NCBI GenBank assembly: GCA_030052745.1
Contig: JANBVO010000036.1
Span: forward strand, 186,001-250,000
Direction: 5' to 3'
Length of the DNA: 64,000 nucleotides
DNA from: Pleurostoma richardsiae
Taxonomy: Eukaryota > Ascomycota > Sordariomycetes > Calosphaeriales > Pleurostomataceae
The notes under the pieces were generated by a model. That model was not told the DNA's origin, did no database searches, and worked only from the letters and a program-made list of their open reading frames with translations. Both the position numbers and the translations under genes were made by a program. This document shows positions 1 to 14,000 of this stretch, piece by piece. How positions within the stretch are numbered: the first letter of the stretch is position 1; every line of letters starts with the position of its first letter.

Positions 1-1821
1 GCATTTGTCTCCGGCTCTGCGGAGTTGCTTCCCGATTTCGTCTAGCTGCAGCTTCTGGAAGGAGGACGTGTCAGGAGGCGCTGAGTCACCTGCAAGCCAA
101 CGGCAGTGCGGAAGGCATTCCAGCGCGGCTGGGAGATACGCGAGGTGCTTGTGCCAGATCCTTGGGGTGGGGATCTCCACTGGCTCGGTTTCAGAAGGGT
201 ACGAGGGGAGACACCACTTCCTTTCTTTCTTGCCCCTACGCTCGAACCAACCGTCCCATCCCGGGTGCGTTCAGACGAGCATGGGCCTCCTTATCACTGG
301 CTACCACTGCTCGGCTTAATTCGACAGCCCTGACAGCCCTGACAGTCAGGATCAGGATCCGGCATATCCTAGCAGCCTCACGTAAGGAAAGCTCCGCCCA
401 GTGCAGACCGGATACAGTTGACCCGTCCAACTCTCTTTGTCTGCGAGGGTTTGGCTTTGGCGATTTCTGACGAGATCGAGCTTGCATCTGAGCGCCAGAT
501 CTCCTCGTGCATGTACTGGTGTAGAGATCGAGGAAACGAGGACCCTGTGGAAGGCCTGGATGTGGGAGCAAGCCCGCGGGCGGACGCCTTCAGTGACGCC
601 ACCCACGACACTCAGTAGCCTGTCGTGTCAGGTTATTACTGAGCGTTTACTTTCATTCCTTAGTCTCGGTAATAAGACCCTGATGTATTAGCTATCGCGC
701 CACTCACGTTCGAAGACTATTGATATCTGGTACGTCACGACCGCCCACCATTCAGGGACCTCTAGCTTTCCCTGGCTGCCTGGCCATGATATGTTCTGTT
801 TCTACCCTTTGTGCCACCGAGATTGAGTGTGTAAGATCAATGAATGAGGAGAGATCGGCAGCATGACCTCACTGGGGTCCAGGCCAAGGTTGCACTGACC
901 AAGTCCTTGGGTCGAGCTAGTTTACGATGTTGGTCCTCCTTGCTTGTTTCGGCTCTGATAATTCCCGATCTGAGTGGCTTGGTCGCCTGCAGAACCGCTA
1001 TCACTGATTCCCAACAGATCGGGCCTTGGCCGATATCGAGAACTGGGCATCCCATTGGGCCATTGGCACGAATCGAGCCATGCCTTCCTGTGGTTTGGGC
1101 CAGCCTAACCGGTGAAGTGAAGGCGAGATCAGTGTGCAACAATATCCTGACCCCCGACCGCCAGCAACCCTGTTCGCCCTGTGCTCTGCCATTGTCCATG
1201 TTAGGGCCGTCTTCGGCATTTGTAGGCCTGTAACGTACCGGCGCCATGGGTCTAGTTCGTCGGCCCTTGCTCATGCCGTCATCCCGTGCAAGGAAAGGAA
1301 GAAGCTCCGAGGAGATGGCCAAATATCACGACGATCAGGAGGTGTAAAAGCAGATCTGATATCTGGAAAGTGTTTCTGGGCACCTCCTGTATGCATCTTC
1401 TCTGTAGACAGTCTTCTAACTTGGCGTCCTTCCACCGAAGACGCCTCTCACCGCTTCTCGATCCAGGTCCACGATCCAGGAAACCGGGCTTGAGTCTCTT
1501 GTGGCCAAGTAGACGGCACAGAAAGACGCCGCAGGGGTCCTAAATCCCGAAAGCTTTCGGACGTCCCACTTTAGACAGTCCTCCCGTCTCGCGCTATCGA
1601 GATTGTCCAAGTCTGCAGAGCCTCAGCTTCGGCTACGCGTAATTCGCGATCGGAGAGCTTCATGTACGAGGGCGAAAACAACTTAAATTCGGCCATGACG
1701 TCCTGTACGGATATTGCCATGTTCCCTGGTATCATCTTTTCTGGGACGGTAGCCCCCAGATCTCTTCCGAATCTCAAGAGCGCTATTCTCGCCGAAACAC
1801 CGAGTGGAAAGGCTGTCCAAC
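1..1821. other. Intergenic, no supported gene
   Basis: Only short open frames without family resemblance or splice logic are present. Around 325-361 there is a small cluster of CCTGACAG repeats running into a CTGACAGTCAG palindrome. The right end should hold the promoter and leader of the velvet gene. I see nothing else. Confidence 0.6.
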
Positions 1822-2398
1822 ATGGTCGCAGTTGTTGTCTCCCCGCCCCAGCAGGGTTCGGCGAATACGATACTTTACCCACCACTGGTTGCCAGAACGC
1901 GTGAAGAAGGACTCGTTGGCGCCGACCCCTCGTACAGCTACGTCTTCGCGATGGCCGTCCTGCTCGATGCCAACGGTAACGTTCTTGAGGGTCAACTTGG
2001 CGGGAACACTGTCGTGACGGGAGTCTTCATGCTAGACAACAACGGGAGTACTGGAGGTGGCAGCAGTAGCAGCGCCGGGAGATCATCGCTGTACTTTGCC
2101 TTTCCTGACCTCTATGTCGCGTATGCCGGGACATATACCCTCAGAGTCGACGTCTATCTTGTCGACTACGATAATCCCAACGGAGCTAGATTGCTGGCTC
2201 AGGCGGAGACCCGTCCATTTACTGTATATGAGGAATCTGTCGCCGCTGAAAGACCAAGTAAGTCCACGAGTACACCGTTATAGATCACCTTACGACCTGG
2301 TGAGATGCTTATTACAACCTCCTGTAGCCTCAAGCGAGCGATCAGTGCTCCGCCGTCTAAAGGAGCAAGGGGTTTCCTTGCCCTCAACGCCAGCATGA
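1822..2398 (+). CDS. Small velvet-domain regulator
   Basis: Two exons, 1822-2257 and 2328-2398, give about 168 residues; the intron has a GTAAGT donor and a TAG acceptor and closes in phase. The protein is essentially one velvet domain. An N-terminal VVSPPQ..YPPLV strand is followed by a segment reading LLDANGNVLEGQLGG, a serine-rich loop, and the hallmark FAFPDLYVAYAGTYTLRVDVYLVDYD. It ends with the family's closing helix (SSERSVLRRLKEQGV), which lies in exon 2 and supports the intron. Velvet factors are NF-kB-fold DNA-binding or partner proteins that couple development with secondary metabolism in fungi. The classical cysteine-rich N-terminal strand of VeA/VelB/VosA is not visible, so this is a short, lineage-specific type. 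An open frame extends upstream only from a GTG, so the first ATG was chosen; an undetected 5' exon remains possible. Confidence 0.8.
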
Positions 2399-3991
2399 TC
2401 TCTAGAATTGGGCGAGCTTCGTACTGCGGTCTTTCGTGGTTCTACTGAAAAAGGGGTCGTAGCTGCGTGCTGTGGCAACTCCAAGTCAGGTCTCTAGGGC
2501 TGGTAGTACATGGTCAGATTGCTATTTGAAAAGTGGCCAAATACGTCCTAGAATGTGCTCGCAAGAAGTATTACTCGTCAGCTGTTCCTGTAGTTTATCT
2601 GCCACATCTTTTACCAAAGTTTGACCCAGCATCGACCTGTCCAACCCAGGCGCCAGGGCATCGCGGGGGGCGGCAAGTTCTACCTGCAGTAAAAATTCCA
2701 ACAGGTCTTGATCCAGGCATGCAACCAGTATTTTCAACAGAGGAAGTAGAGTGGGCGGTTCAGATAGTCTTCTGCGTCACAGACACTGGCTAGCCCGGGG
2801 TCATCACTAGACCAACTGGCTCAGCAGAAAGGTTCAAGTTTATTTCCAAATTCCGGGTGAGCTTCCCACTGTGTATCACAGACGAGGTCATCTCAGACAT
2901 TCTTACCTGATGGCGTCACATTCCCTCCATCTCAGACTCGGTCGAAGGATCCGTCACAGGATCCGCCAGGCGGCAATCCTTGGACAGTCTAGACCATGCT
3001 GACGGTAGACTAATGGAACTGCCGGATGGCTAGGACAAGGAGGCTTAGTGGCTTCCTGCCGGATGCCTCAAGCACTTCCACTCACCTCCAGCTGAGTGCC
3101 TCCGAATCCTATCCGTACTTCGACTTTTCTGGGTCGGTTGGGCGTCAAGACAAGGTCCACGCCCTGGAAACAAGCGTCCACTCGGGTTCCATACGGCACT
3201 GGTTCCGCCCAGCAGTGTAACTGTGAGGTACAGGTGATGCCTCTCGCAGAGAGCGAGATTGGCACGGCCTGACCAGTCGAGGAAGCCAATAGTCGGCTCA
3301 CACCGACCAAGTCCCTGCAATATCAGTCTTTCTTCCTGCACCAAACACGGGCGTCAGATTTACATCCCCCTCGCACCCTCTCGCACCCATCAGTTGGCAA
3401 GAAAAAAAGAAAAAAGCTATTCCACAATTACACATGACCAGCCTATCGCAAACCTTATCTGAAAGCTTAGCATATCCGGCCATGGCGATGTTAAGTTTTG
3501 GGGAAAGTGACATCGCTGGTCAGCGCTGCCGTGCCGGGAAGACGCCAATAGGGGCCGACCAGCCACAGACGAGTAACGCAGGATCAAGATCACAACATTC
3601 AGCGGTAGAAGAATAGGGGCAGGCTCTGGCCAAGGTGAGAAGAGATATAGATTTGACTTCAGCATAAAAGACTGGTCAGTACCGTGCCACGACATTCAAG
3701 TCCGCGGCAGGAACCTGCGCACCAAGGCACCAAGTATAACACATACCATTGGGACGAGGAGGAGGACCACCGCAAGGATAGACTTATGAAAGGTATCTAT
3801 TCGATATCTGATCAAGCAGCAGAAAGTAAAAACACATTAACAACGCCGAAATAGTCCACCTTCCCTAGCCCCATATCTCCTACATCCGATGTGATGCCTG
3901 GATGCCCCTACAACAAGCGAGTCAAGCACCCCCAACAGAACTAGATATCTAACAACACAGGAGAAAGAAGCAACCACGACGAGCCCTGCTC
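2399..3991. other. Convergent intergenic, 3' flanks of velvet and ACC genes
   Basis: This holds the 3' ends of two convergent genes. Open frames here (for example 2533-2793 and 3045-3344 on the minus strand) lack recognisable domains and are rejected. No RNA gene or repeat seen. Confidence 0.5.
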
Positions 3992-6900
3992 TTACTCCAT
4001 CAGCAGCTTCATCACCCGCTCCTTCTCCTCAATCGGCATCGTCCGCAGGCAGTTGCGGAAGCTCCTCCACGCCACATCGTCCGCCTTATGGCCCTGCACT
4101 AGCTCGCGGACCTGGTCGTCCACCGCCGCCGCCTTGAGCGCCTCGATCTTCTCCTGTACCGTCTTGCGGTTCTGCTCGTACCACACCGCCACCTCCTGGT
4201 CGCGCTTCTCGAACTCCGCCACGCCGCTCCACGCCTGCAGCAGGTGAAGGTGGTGCGCGCGCTGCTGCTGCGCCGCCGTGTCCGCCGGCTTGTGGTGGGC
4301 CGTGGCCGAGGAGGGGGCCGAAGACGGGTGGGCGGCGGCCAGCCGGCGAAGGATGTGCTCCTCATTGAGTCTCCGGCGCACGCGCCAGTAGAAGAAGCGC
4401 CGGGCATTGCGCCACTCGAGCGAGTCACGGATGACACCCTTGGCCTTCATGCGGCCGGCGCGGTCGTGCAGGTCGGCGAACTGGATCGCGATCTGCGAGT
4501 AGATGGGCAAGAGCTGATGCTCGCGTTCCGTCATACGCTTCCTGATGGTGTCGGTCTCTGCCTTCGGCAGGCCCTTCTCCTGGGCAGTCGTCATCTGCTT
4601 CTTGAGATCGCCGTACAGAGGGTCGAGACGTGCCATCGTCTCAAGCTGCTTATCCTTGCGGTATTTGATGCCGATGATACCCTCAGGCTCTAGGACACCA
4701 CCGCGAGCCTCGACGTCGGCGTACATCTCCATGGCCGACGGGTTGATGGTAGGATCGACGACGACCCAGGAGCCGCCGCGGAGCTCGCCGAACGGCGGGA
4801 TATAGACGAAGATGGGCTGCTCGTACTTGACGAGGGCATCGACGATGAAGGAACCATACTTGAGGACCTCATTGTACATGTCGCGCTGGCCGCCAGAGAA
4901 ACCACGCCAGTTGGCAAGGATCATCAGAGGCAGCTGCTCACCGTGGTTGAAGTCGTTGATTGCCTGCGCAGTCTTGAAGGCCGAATTGGGATACCAGACA
5001 CCGCCAGCCTCGTTAGAGACTTGCTCGATGGAGTCGGGGTTGGCAGGGTCCGCGGGCGTGATATTCTCGACAGACCGAGTCTCGACAGCAATGACACCCA
5101 TAGGAATACCGCCGAGGCGAGCACGGCCGACGACGACGGTGCGCGCCCAGCCACCGAGGGTTTCAACGAACGAATCTTTGTCGAAGAGGCCAGGCTCGAA
5201 GCCATCGTCATGCTGCTTACCAACGATCATCCACCTGACATCGTAAGGCTGGCGATGTGGCGGGGTGTACTCGACGTCGCGGTCCCAGGTATCGACAGCG
5301 GGGCTGATGGGAACGGGGTTGTTGCGCTTATCGGGCACGAAAGACATCCATTCGACAATCTTCGAGACACCAGCCATGTCGTCGTTAGCAGTCATATGGG
5401 ACACACCGTTGCGATACATGATCTGAGTGCCACCAAGCTGGAGGTTGGAGGTGTAGACCTCGCGACCGAGCAGGTTGTTCAGAGCCGGCGCACCAGTCAA
5501 GATGATGGGCTGGCCTTCGATCTGGACAGCACGCTGGCCAAGGCGGACAAGATAAGCTCCAATACCAACGGATCGGCAGGTGACGAGTGTGACAGTAAAG
5601 ATGTCGTTGTAGGCACGGCTCGTAGCGCCAGCGATAAGGCCGGAGCCTCTCAGACACTCAACACCAAGACCATCCTCCTGTCCAATGACAGTGATGATCT
5701 TGTGGCGCTTCTCACCGTCCTCAGTGACCTCCTCAATAATCACTTCGTCCTCAAACTTCTTCTTGGCCTTCTCGTCCAGGTAAAGGTACTTGAATCCGGA
5801 CTCCGGCTTGGCTGGGTCATTCCAAGCGACCTTGAAGTGCGGCATCAGCTCGTTTGCGAGACCCAAGCGGGCGCCAGAGTTAGCGGACAGGTAGATGCGA
5901 GGAATTCCGAGCTTGCGAGCCAGCTCCGTACACTTGTTGAAGAAGTTATCCTCCTTAGGCCCGAACGAGCCAATGTTGAAGGTGATGTCATTGGCCACGA
6001 CGATGAACTTTCTGCCGCGAGGATACTCGGGTGTCCGAGCATTGATAAGCCAGCCAACCATGCCGCAGGTGTTGGTGCCCGGGTCGCGGGATACCTCAGC
6101 GAGGTTGTCCTGGTCGTCGAGGACGAGCTCGTTGAAGTCGATGCATTCACCGACAGCAGGCTGCTTCTCTGCCAGGGGCGAGTACTGCTTCACGGCCTTC
6201 GCCCAGCTATTCTGGATAGCCTGTCGGAACAGCTCTGGGAAATCATAGACATACTGAGTACCCATCAAGTGAGCCTTGTACCGCTTCGGCTGGAGCCAGT
6301 TCTTGGTGGGATAAGGCGTCGACACCGGCAGAAGATGCATGGAACCAATCTTGGTAGTGCCACCGATGGACTGGAACACCCACTCTCCCTTCTCCGACTT
6401 CCGCTCGGCGTACAGCTCGACCTGGATGACATAACCAGACGTGTTGCTGATGAGCACACGGAGAGGGTATGGCCGGCCAGTAGCCGGATCCGTGCAGATG
6501 ATACGGATCTCGCACTGGGCTACACGCAGACGCCAAGCACGGGGACCGAAACGGTCGAGGAAGCCCTGAAGCGAATGCTCGACCTCGGACGGATCGAGCG
6601 GGAAGACTGGAGTGAAGTTGATGAACATGTGGTTCAGATCCGAATTGTTGTTACCGATGATCTCCAGCGCGTCGAAGATGTCATTGATGGTACGGTCAGC
6701 CTCAGAAATCAGGTACTCCGCAGTGGGGATGTCGTCCCGGAGCCGCCCAGGACGGATGACAGCGCGGGTGAAGTAGCGCTTATCTGTTTCCACACCCTTG
6801 CCTACTGCCTCGTAGACGTGGATGCCCTTGTTTTCAGTGAAGACGGGCGTAATCTTGAACTTGGAGAGGCGTGACAGTTCGAGCTGGAAGGCAAGGGCTG

Positions 6901-9900
6901 GCTCGATGTGTCTGATGCTGTCGTCTTCCTCATAAAGCGGCCCACGGAAGGTGTAGTATCCCGGGTAGGCGCCGTCATTGTGACCGGCAATGAAGGTCAG
7001 ACGTCGGACTCCGCGAGTGACAAGCTCCTCCTTGAACTGCTCTACGAGAGGGTGGATGCGAGATAGAGTCTCGTGGTCATCCCGGCTCTCGGCATCACGG
7101 ATAGCGATGTTGACAACGGCAGTAAGCTCATCATCGCTGTTGCGGCGGAGAGGAGCGGGCCTGCGCTTGCCAGCAAGATCAGGAATCAAGCCACCGGGGC
7201 CAGCACTCCGCTTCCGGTTCACGCCAGCCACGGGCAGACTCTCGAGTGCCTTAGAGAGGAGCTCCTCGACATCGTCGAGGTACCTGCATGGAACGATGAC
7301 ACCCTTCCTTACCGGCTCATCCTTGGTATGACGGTCAAGATAGGACATGTCGCTAATGGAGCTGATGCGCTTGAAGCTGAAGTCGCCGGCCGGGGTGGCT
7401 GGTGATGATGGGGCGGCAGACTGCACTGGCAGGCCGAATTCAGTCTGGCCAATCTTTCGCAGCTGGAAGTCCCACGACACGAAGCTTGGACCGTCCAGAT
7501 CCTCGTCGGTGTGATACTCGATCTGCTTGAGAATGTACGCACGGTATGCTCGTCGCACGTAGACCTCGAGAGAGGCCAGTGAGACCCAAGGGTCGTCATG
7601 GGCGAAGAACAGGGTGAGCACGTCGAATACGGTGTACTTGGAATCGACAACCTCCTTGATGATATCAAGGTTGGGGTTTCGATGGTCCCAGCCAGTCTCT
7701 CCATACCGCGACTCGACGACCGATGAGCGAAGGATGTGCTCCATCTGGGCTGTGCGCTCCTCGAGCGAGGGCAGAGAGCACTGAATGAGGATCTCCCGTG
7801 CTTTCAGGGACACCTTGGCGGTCTGACGGGATTCCAGCTCAGCGAGCTTGCGCAGCACGGGTCGGAGATACTTGCCCACGTTCCCGACATGTGGTTTGTT
7901 GGGGCGATATTCCTCAAGAATCGCAAGAACAAGGCCGTTCTTGGCGCTGACACGGCTATGGGAGAGAACGGTCTGGACGACCTTCTCCATGTTCTCCTTG
8001 TTCTCGTCGCGGAGCTTCAGGATAACCTCCTCGTCTTGCAGCCGGCGGCCAGAGAACAGCCGCTCAACATCCGCATAGAGGTTTAGGATATCAGATATGA
8101 CATGCATCTCGCGGACCTTCTGGCCCTCGTTGTACAGATCAATAACCTCGATGAGAGGCGCGAGCGTGCTCTTAAGCATTGGTGCGTCGCTGGGTGCGAC
8201 GTGATCATCAAGGAACTTCTGTAACGCACGGTGCAGATGCTTTGAAGGGAACTCGGTGTTGCGAGACTTGGCTCGCTCGACAATCTGAGTGAAATGAGCG
8301 TCCAGCTTCTGGGGCATGCGAGAATGTAGAGCTGCGAATTGCGAGTTCCACTCGCTGAACGGCAGCTCGGGGTTCCTCAAAACTCCGATTAACTCCTTCA
8401 GGGTCTGGGCCATGACCACAGTGTTGTCGAAGCCGTCAAGGACGTCCTTGAGAGTGTTGAACAGGTAGCTGAACTTCTGGGCCGGCTTGCTTCCGACCAC
8501 GACCGGAGAGCCCATATGGGGCAGCTGGCCGAGGAAGGGCTGCGCCTGCTTGACGCGGGAGGGGTCATCCAGGACGAGTATGCCGAGAATGTCACCAGCC
8601 TCGAGGGTTGCACCGGGCTGCTTGATAAGCTGAACAACGCCATCCTCCTGGGCAACCAGCGGCATGTACATCTTCATGACCTCGACCTCGGCGAAGACCT
8701 GTCCAGCCTTGACATGCTCGCCGTTCTCCACAGCATAGCTGACGAGCTTGCCTGGGCTTGGCGTGCGAAGCTGTGTAGGGTCGTTCTCCTGCTCAAGCAG
8801 GCACGTCTTGCTGTCCACAGAAATGCGAGTCGCCCCAACCTCTTCCTTCCAGTAGATGTTGTGGCTGCGGCCGTCCAGTAGAACGAGGAGTCCACCATCG
8901 CTGAGCGCACGGACGCCGACCGAGCACTTGGAGCCATTTATGAAGATGTGGTAGCTGTCCATGCTGGACCGGGTAACGGTGAATTTGTACCGATATCCCT
9001 CGTAAATGAAGTCGATCGGGAAGACAGTCTTCAAGATGTCCTTCGAAGGCACCTGTCCCTTCTCCAGACCGGCTCGGTAATCTGCGAAGCACTGTTCGCT
9101 GGCGATGTGGGCTTTCGTGACGGCGCCACAGACGACGGCAAGCATCGCATCGGGCCTCTCAGCGGTAAGCTTGTTGGAGATCAACTCATCCAGCCAGCCA
9201 GTAGTGATGGTATTGTCCTCGAAAGCTTCGGTCTCAAGCAGCTTGATGAGGTACTCGACAGTTGTACGAAAGTCACCGCGAATACTGAGCTCCTTCAACG
9301 CGATGACCATGTGCTTCCGCGAAGCAGAGCGGTTCTCTCCCCACGCGAAAATGTGACCGAACTGACTGTCAGAGAAACTGTGGATGCCACCTGCCGTGCC
9401 GACAGAGAAGTAACCCCAAACATTGGAGCTACTGCGGAAGTTCAGGTCATGCAGGACACCGTTCGACGGCTTGAATCCCTCACCAGGGTCTTCCGAGGTG
9501 ATTCGGCAAGCCGTGGTGTGGCCCTTGGGAGTCGGCCGCCTCTGAAGCTTCGCACTGGCCTCGTTCTTGAACTCAAAATCGATCTCGGTTGACGTCTTGG
9601 GATCGAGGCCATAGAGCAGCCGAATATCGGGGATTCTGTGCAGTGGCAGTCCCATGGCAATCTGCAGCTGAGCAGCAGGCAAATTGACACCGCTGACCAT
9701 TTCCGTGGTGGGATGCTCAACCTGCAGACGGGGGTTCAGCTCCAAGAAGTAGAACTTGTCATCAGAATGCGAGTACAAGTACTCGACGGTTCCGGCGGAA
9801 ACGTAGCCAACCAACTTGCCCAGGCGGACTGCGGCCTGCTCCATGAGCTTGAAGGTTTCCGCCTTTGCGATGGTGACAGGCGCCTCCTCGATAATCTTCT

Positions 9901-11058
9901 GATGCCGTCTCTGGACAGAGCAATCTCTGCCGAAGATGGAAATGTTGTTGCCATACTGATCCGCAAGCAATTGCACCTCTAGATGTCTAGCGCTGCTCGC
10001 CAATTTCATGATGAAGATAGGCGAGCCGGGGATTTCACCCGCTGCAGCCTTGTACAGCTGCTCGAAGCCCTCTTCGGAAACGGCCTTTCGGATACCCTTG
10101 CCACCACCGCCCTCAGAGGCCTTTATCATGACTGGGAAGCCAATCTCTCTCGCCTTTTGCAGACCCTCCTGCCACGAGCTCACGCAGCCCTTGAGGTAGA
10201 CATCGTCGGGCACGGTGACAATGCCGTGGTTGTCGATGCTGACCTCGTCGACGCCAGTCCCGGACCAGGGAATGCACGGGACATCTGCGTGTTGCGCAAC
10301 GATTGTAGACGAGATCTTGTCACCGAGAGATCGCATGGCGGAGCCTGGGGGACCGATGAAAACGATCTTCTTTGGTGATGCGGCCAAAGACTCTGGCAAC
10401 TTCGGGTTCTCTGAAGCGTGGCCCCTGTGGAAAGCAGATACTATCAGCGATTCATCCTGTACATTACTCAACGCCATTTAATCTTACCATCCCGCCCACA
10501 CGGCGTGAACATCCATCCGCTCAGCGATATCCACAATCAGTTCCACGTTTGCGTAGTTGTGGTTATTCGTGCCGCCCGGGACTTCTACGTAGTGGTCCGC
10601 CATGCGGATGTAGTCTGCGTTCGCGTGCAGATCTTCGGGGGTGGCCATAACAGTGAACTGGATGGCCCGCTCGTCGCCAAACGTCTCGTATGCCCATTTC
10701 CGCACGGAGCGGATTTCTTTAACAGCCGCAATACCATTGTTGGCAATCAGGACCTAGGTTTCCCGTCAGAGTCAGCCACCATGTATTCGAATCCCGAGCA
10801 GAGCTCTGGCATCAGCCGCGACCTGCCCTCGTGTCCGGGAGCACCCACGTTTGTGATGACGGTGTGCCCGTCATGCTGAGCGACAAATTCCTTGACTTTG
10901 GAGGGCGGAGCGTTCTGGAGCTTGTTGCCGCCGATAAAGTGGTCAGCGACCTTGTGCATCTCGGCGTAGGTCGCCTTGCCGTTAACGTGAGGGACAGTAA
11001 CGCCGTTTCTCGAGTGCGAGCCGTTGGCGGTCGCGCCATTCGCGTGAATCTCGGTCAT
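3992..11058 (-). CDS. ACC1: Acetyl-CoA carboxylase (multidomain, cytosolic)
   Basis: Three exons on the minus strand: 10849-11058, 10488-10753 and 3992-10424, giving about 2302 residues, the normal size for fungal ACC. It carboxylates acetyl-CoA to malonyl-CoA with ATP and bicarbonate, the committed step of fatty-acid and polyketide precursor supply. The biotin carboxylase domain comes first, with the [20 protein letters not shown] start spliced across intron 1 and the EGGGGKG ATP-grasp loop near residues 263-269. The biotin site is EVMKM with the lysine near residue 743. A long central region follows, then the carboxyltransferase domain, including [19 protein letters not shown] and [23 protein letters not shown] near residue 1181 fits the Snf1/AMPK consensus. 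Intron 1 (10754-10848) uses GTGGGT...TAG and intron 2 (10425-10487) uses GTAAGA...CAG; both restore conserved sequence (ITN/VLIANN, WAGW/GHASENP). The gene is essential in fungi. Confidence 0.98.
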
Positions 11059-14000
11059 GGTCGCGGTAGAGGGGAGTAGTTGGGAGATCGGGGGGAGCGG
11101 ATAGCGACAGACGGTGTCTAAGCCGTCATGAAATGCTCAGGAGCACTGGATGGGCTCAATTGGAGAGCGGACAATCGAATGGTCGCCAGATCCGTCCGTT
11201 GTAGACAAAAGGGGCGGGAGAGTGGGAATCTCCTTCTCCGGCTGTTTCGGGGTGGGTTGCTCGCCGATGCTAATGAAAGACCAGCGAATTATGAATGGAG
11301 ATCTCGTGAAAACGAGGGGAATATCGCGAGATGCCTGTTGTCCACGTGTAACCGTCAGCTCTTCTGCTGCTGCACAAGGAAGCGGGGAGGATCCGATAAT
11401 GCTGACACGGATGCAGCCGTGATCCTGCTCTTATCGGCAAGCACAGCGAGCAGCTGGGGCAAGCGAAAACAGGCAGCGGATGGCCAACAGCCCGTTGAGG
11501 CAGGCCGGGTGACAAATTGTTACCTTCTTGACCGTGGTCGACACCGAATTGGTCTGTGGGAGGGTTTCGTGGTGTGATGCTGCTCGTTGAGGTGGAGGAG
11601 AGAGCAGCAGGAGGTACGAGCAGGAGATGTACAAAGTTGTTGAGTAGAGGACAGAGAGACAGACCAGCAGACGGAGCAACCTGGAATGAAGCTGGAGAGA
11701 CGGGGAAGAAGGGCGGAGAGGGTGAGAGATATACGGAATACAGACAGATCAATGTATTAATATTAGCAGGCACAGCACCCTTGTCCAGCCCGAAAGGAGA
11801 GACGATCTGTCCGTCAATCGTCGGCGAGGCTGATATACTTTTGGTGACTTTAGATTTTTGCACTGGCCGAAGGTACTCCGTAAATTGTTACGTGTTAGCA
11901 CCCTTTGTAGCCTCCATAACGAACGCCCCGGCGGGAGATGCGTCTGACCCTGGCAGATTCAGCCAGCCGAACCCACCCTTTTTGCAGATCCAGCCAATCA
12001 CAGATCGCGATCGGGGCGTTGGGGAAGCTCCCGCCGTCCCCAAATTGGCACCCAAAAGGGAGCTCCGGGCGGGTTTCACTGCGACTGGACTGGACCAGGG
12101 CGGGAAGAAAAAAAGAGGTGCCGAGGCGTGCGAGGGAGATCCGGGACTGGGTGCACAAACAGAAAAAAACGTCAGCTTGCAGCTGCCGGGCACGACGGCG
12201 GCCCCCACCAGCCGGGAGCCAACAAGGCGCCATCGCGGTTCAGCAAAAGGCCAGAGGTCAGCATCGTCCTCGATAGCAGCCGTCGCAGTCACTGCCAACT
12301 AGATCGGACCATGTAATTGAGAACCTTAGGTAACGCTTTACTGTACATCCTGCTCTGCCTTTTGTCCGCTTGCACTGTCATCCAGGACAGCCCAGCAAGA
12401 TGGAAAAGGGGCCCCGGCAGAAGGACGGAAAAAAAGGGAGGAGCTCAGGGGCGGCAAGGAGGTCGCGCACGCAGGTGGCTCAGTCAATATTTCGGTCGCC
12501 GGGACGCCAGCCAGCGATGATCATCCGCCGGGATGCGTGCGTGAAACCATCAGCATCCCTTGGCTCGCCTCCCCCCAACTCCGATACAGGCGAAGATAAG
12601 AAGTATCACAAGAGTTGACTCGACGCCTCTTCGCGCCTGCCTTAAGACTCGACACATTTCACTGCCAGGACAAGTCGATCTCGATGCCATACATTGTAGA
12701 CTCCTGTCATGTTGCCGAGAAAGATCCAGCAACCCGGGGCAACGGTCAACCGGGCAAGCGGAAGGGGGAGAGGCGACATAAAAAGCTCAACAATGAGCGC
12801 GCGCCCGGATGAGGTTTCAACACATTTTGGCGGCGTTGGCTCGACTATCTCTTATCGGCCCCCGATAAGCCCCCATCCCCGGTACCGCGACTGAACGATG
12901 ACGTTGCGCATCCGTTTTACTCCTTTTCTTTTGTTTTATTTTTATTTTGATCTCGGTTCTCTCTCTTCTTGATTCGAGTGACGAAATGGAGCATCTGTCC
13001 TTGTCTTGCATCTCTCTATTTAATCGTCGATGGCTGCAGTATCTAAGGTACTCGGGCGTCAACGGGTTGTGTCTCAAACATGATGATGTATGTACATGTA
13101 CCTTGATGATCCCAATTGTTGAGGGGAGAAGCCGCGGGCCCCAAAAAATCATCCCAGGGGAACACCAAGATCCACGCCGCAGATCCCCAACAGGTTGTCC
13201 GCCCTCCACCGGCCCTCATCCATGTCCGGGATCCACCTCAGCCGCATAAGTGGCTTTTCCGCTTCGAGTCCTGCTTTCCAGATCGGAATTTGCTGGATTC
13301 CCATCTTTGGCCCGTGGGCCGTCACCACGTTCTCAATCTCCACGTACGCAGTGCGGTATCTGCCGAGACGAAGGAGAAGAGGAATAATACCCATCTCCGT
13401 TCCTGTATCCCTGATCACATGGCATTGCTCGTATCTATACCCAAGGCAGTATCCACAGGTCAGAAAAGGAGAATATCTGCTAATTCCTGAAGAGATGGGG
13501 AGACACACAATGAGTCTTGAACATGTTCTCAGTAGCCGCAAACACTACCTAGGTAGGGAAGCTCCGTCGCAACCGCCGAAGCTCTCGTAATCGACTGCAT
13601 GATTTAGATTGCCTACATAGTAGTAGCAAGTAAACCTGTGAGCAACATCGCGGTTCCGTTAGAATTTGCTTCTCCGTTCTTTTCACCACTCGATAGAGTG
13701 CATCGACGACGACAACCATCAAGTCTAAAGCCAAGTTATCTAGGTAGTCAGCAGTACAGTAGCCTCTCCACCTTCGCGGAAGCGAGGCCTCGTGCAAAAG
13801 ATGACCACTTTGCGCCATGCGGAATCGACGACCTTGGTCTTAACCTCAGTAGTTCTACTATGTTGATGTCGCATTAGCCTCCGAAGGCGCCCCTCACACT
13901 GATGAACCTTATCTGGGGATCGTTGTAGAGGCCGAGAAGAGAGAACGTCTCTCTAAGGAGGATGCTAGGTCGTGCCATGTGATAAATCAGACGAGAAGTC

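Noticed and set aside
4943-6874. 643-codon plus-strand open frame
   Set aside because: It lies entirely antisense to the acetyl-CoA carboxylase gene and arises from its codon bias; no domain resemblance.
11556-12302. 248-codon plus-strand open frame upstream of ACC
   Set aside because: Low-complexity composition, no recognisable domain, and it sits where the ACC promoter and leader are expected.
13149-13541. 130-codon minus-strand open frame
   Set aside because: Composition is not clearly random, but there is no ATG-plus-intron logic or family resemblance to support it.
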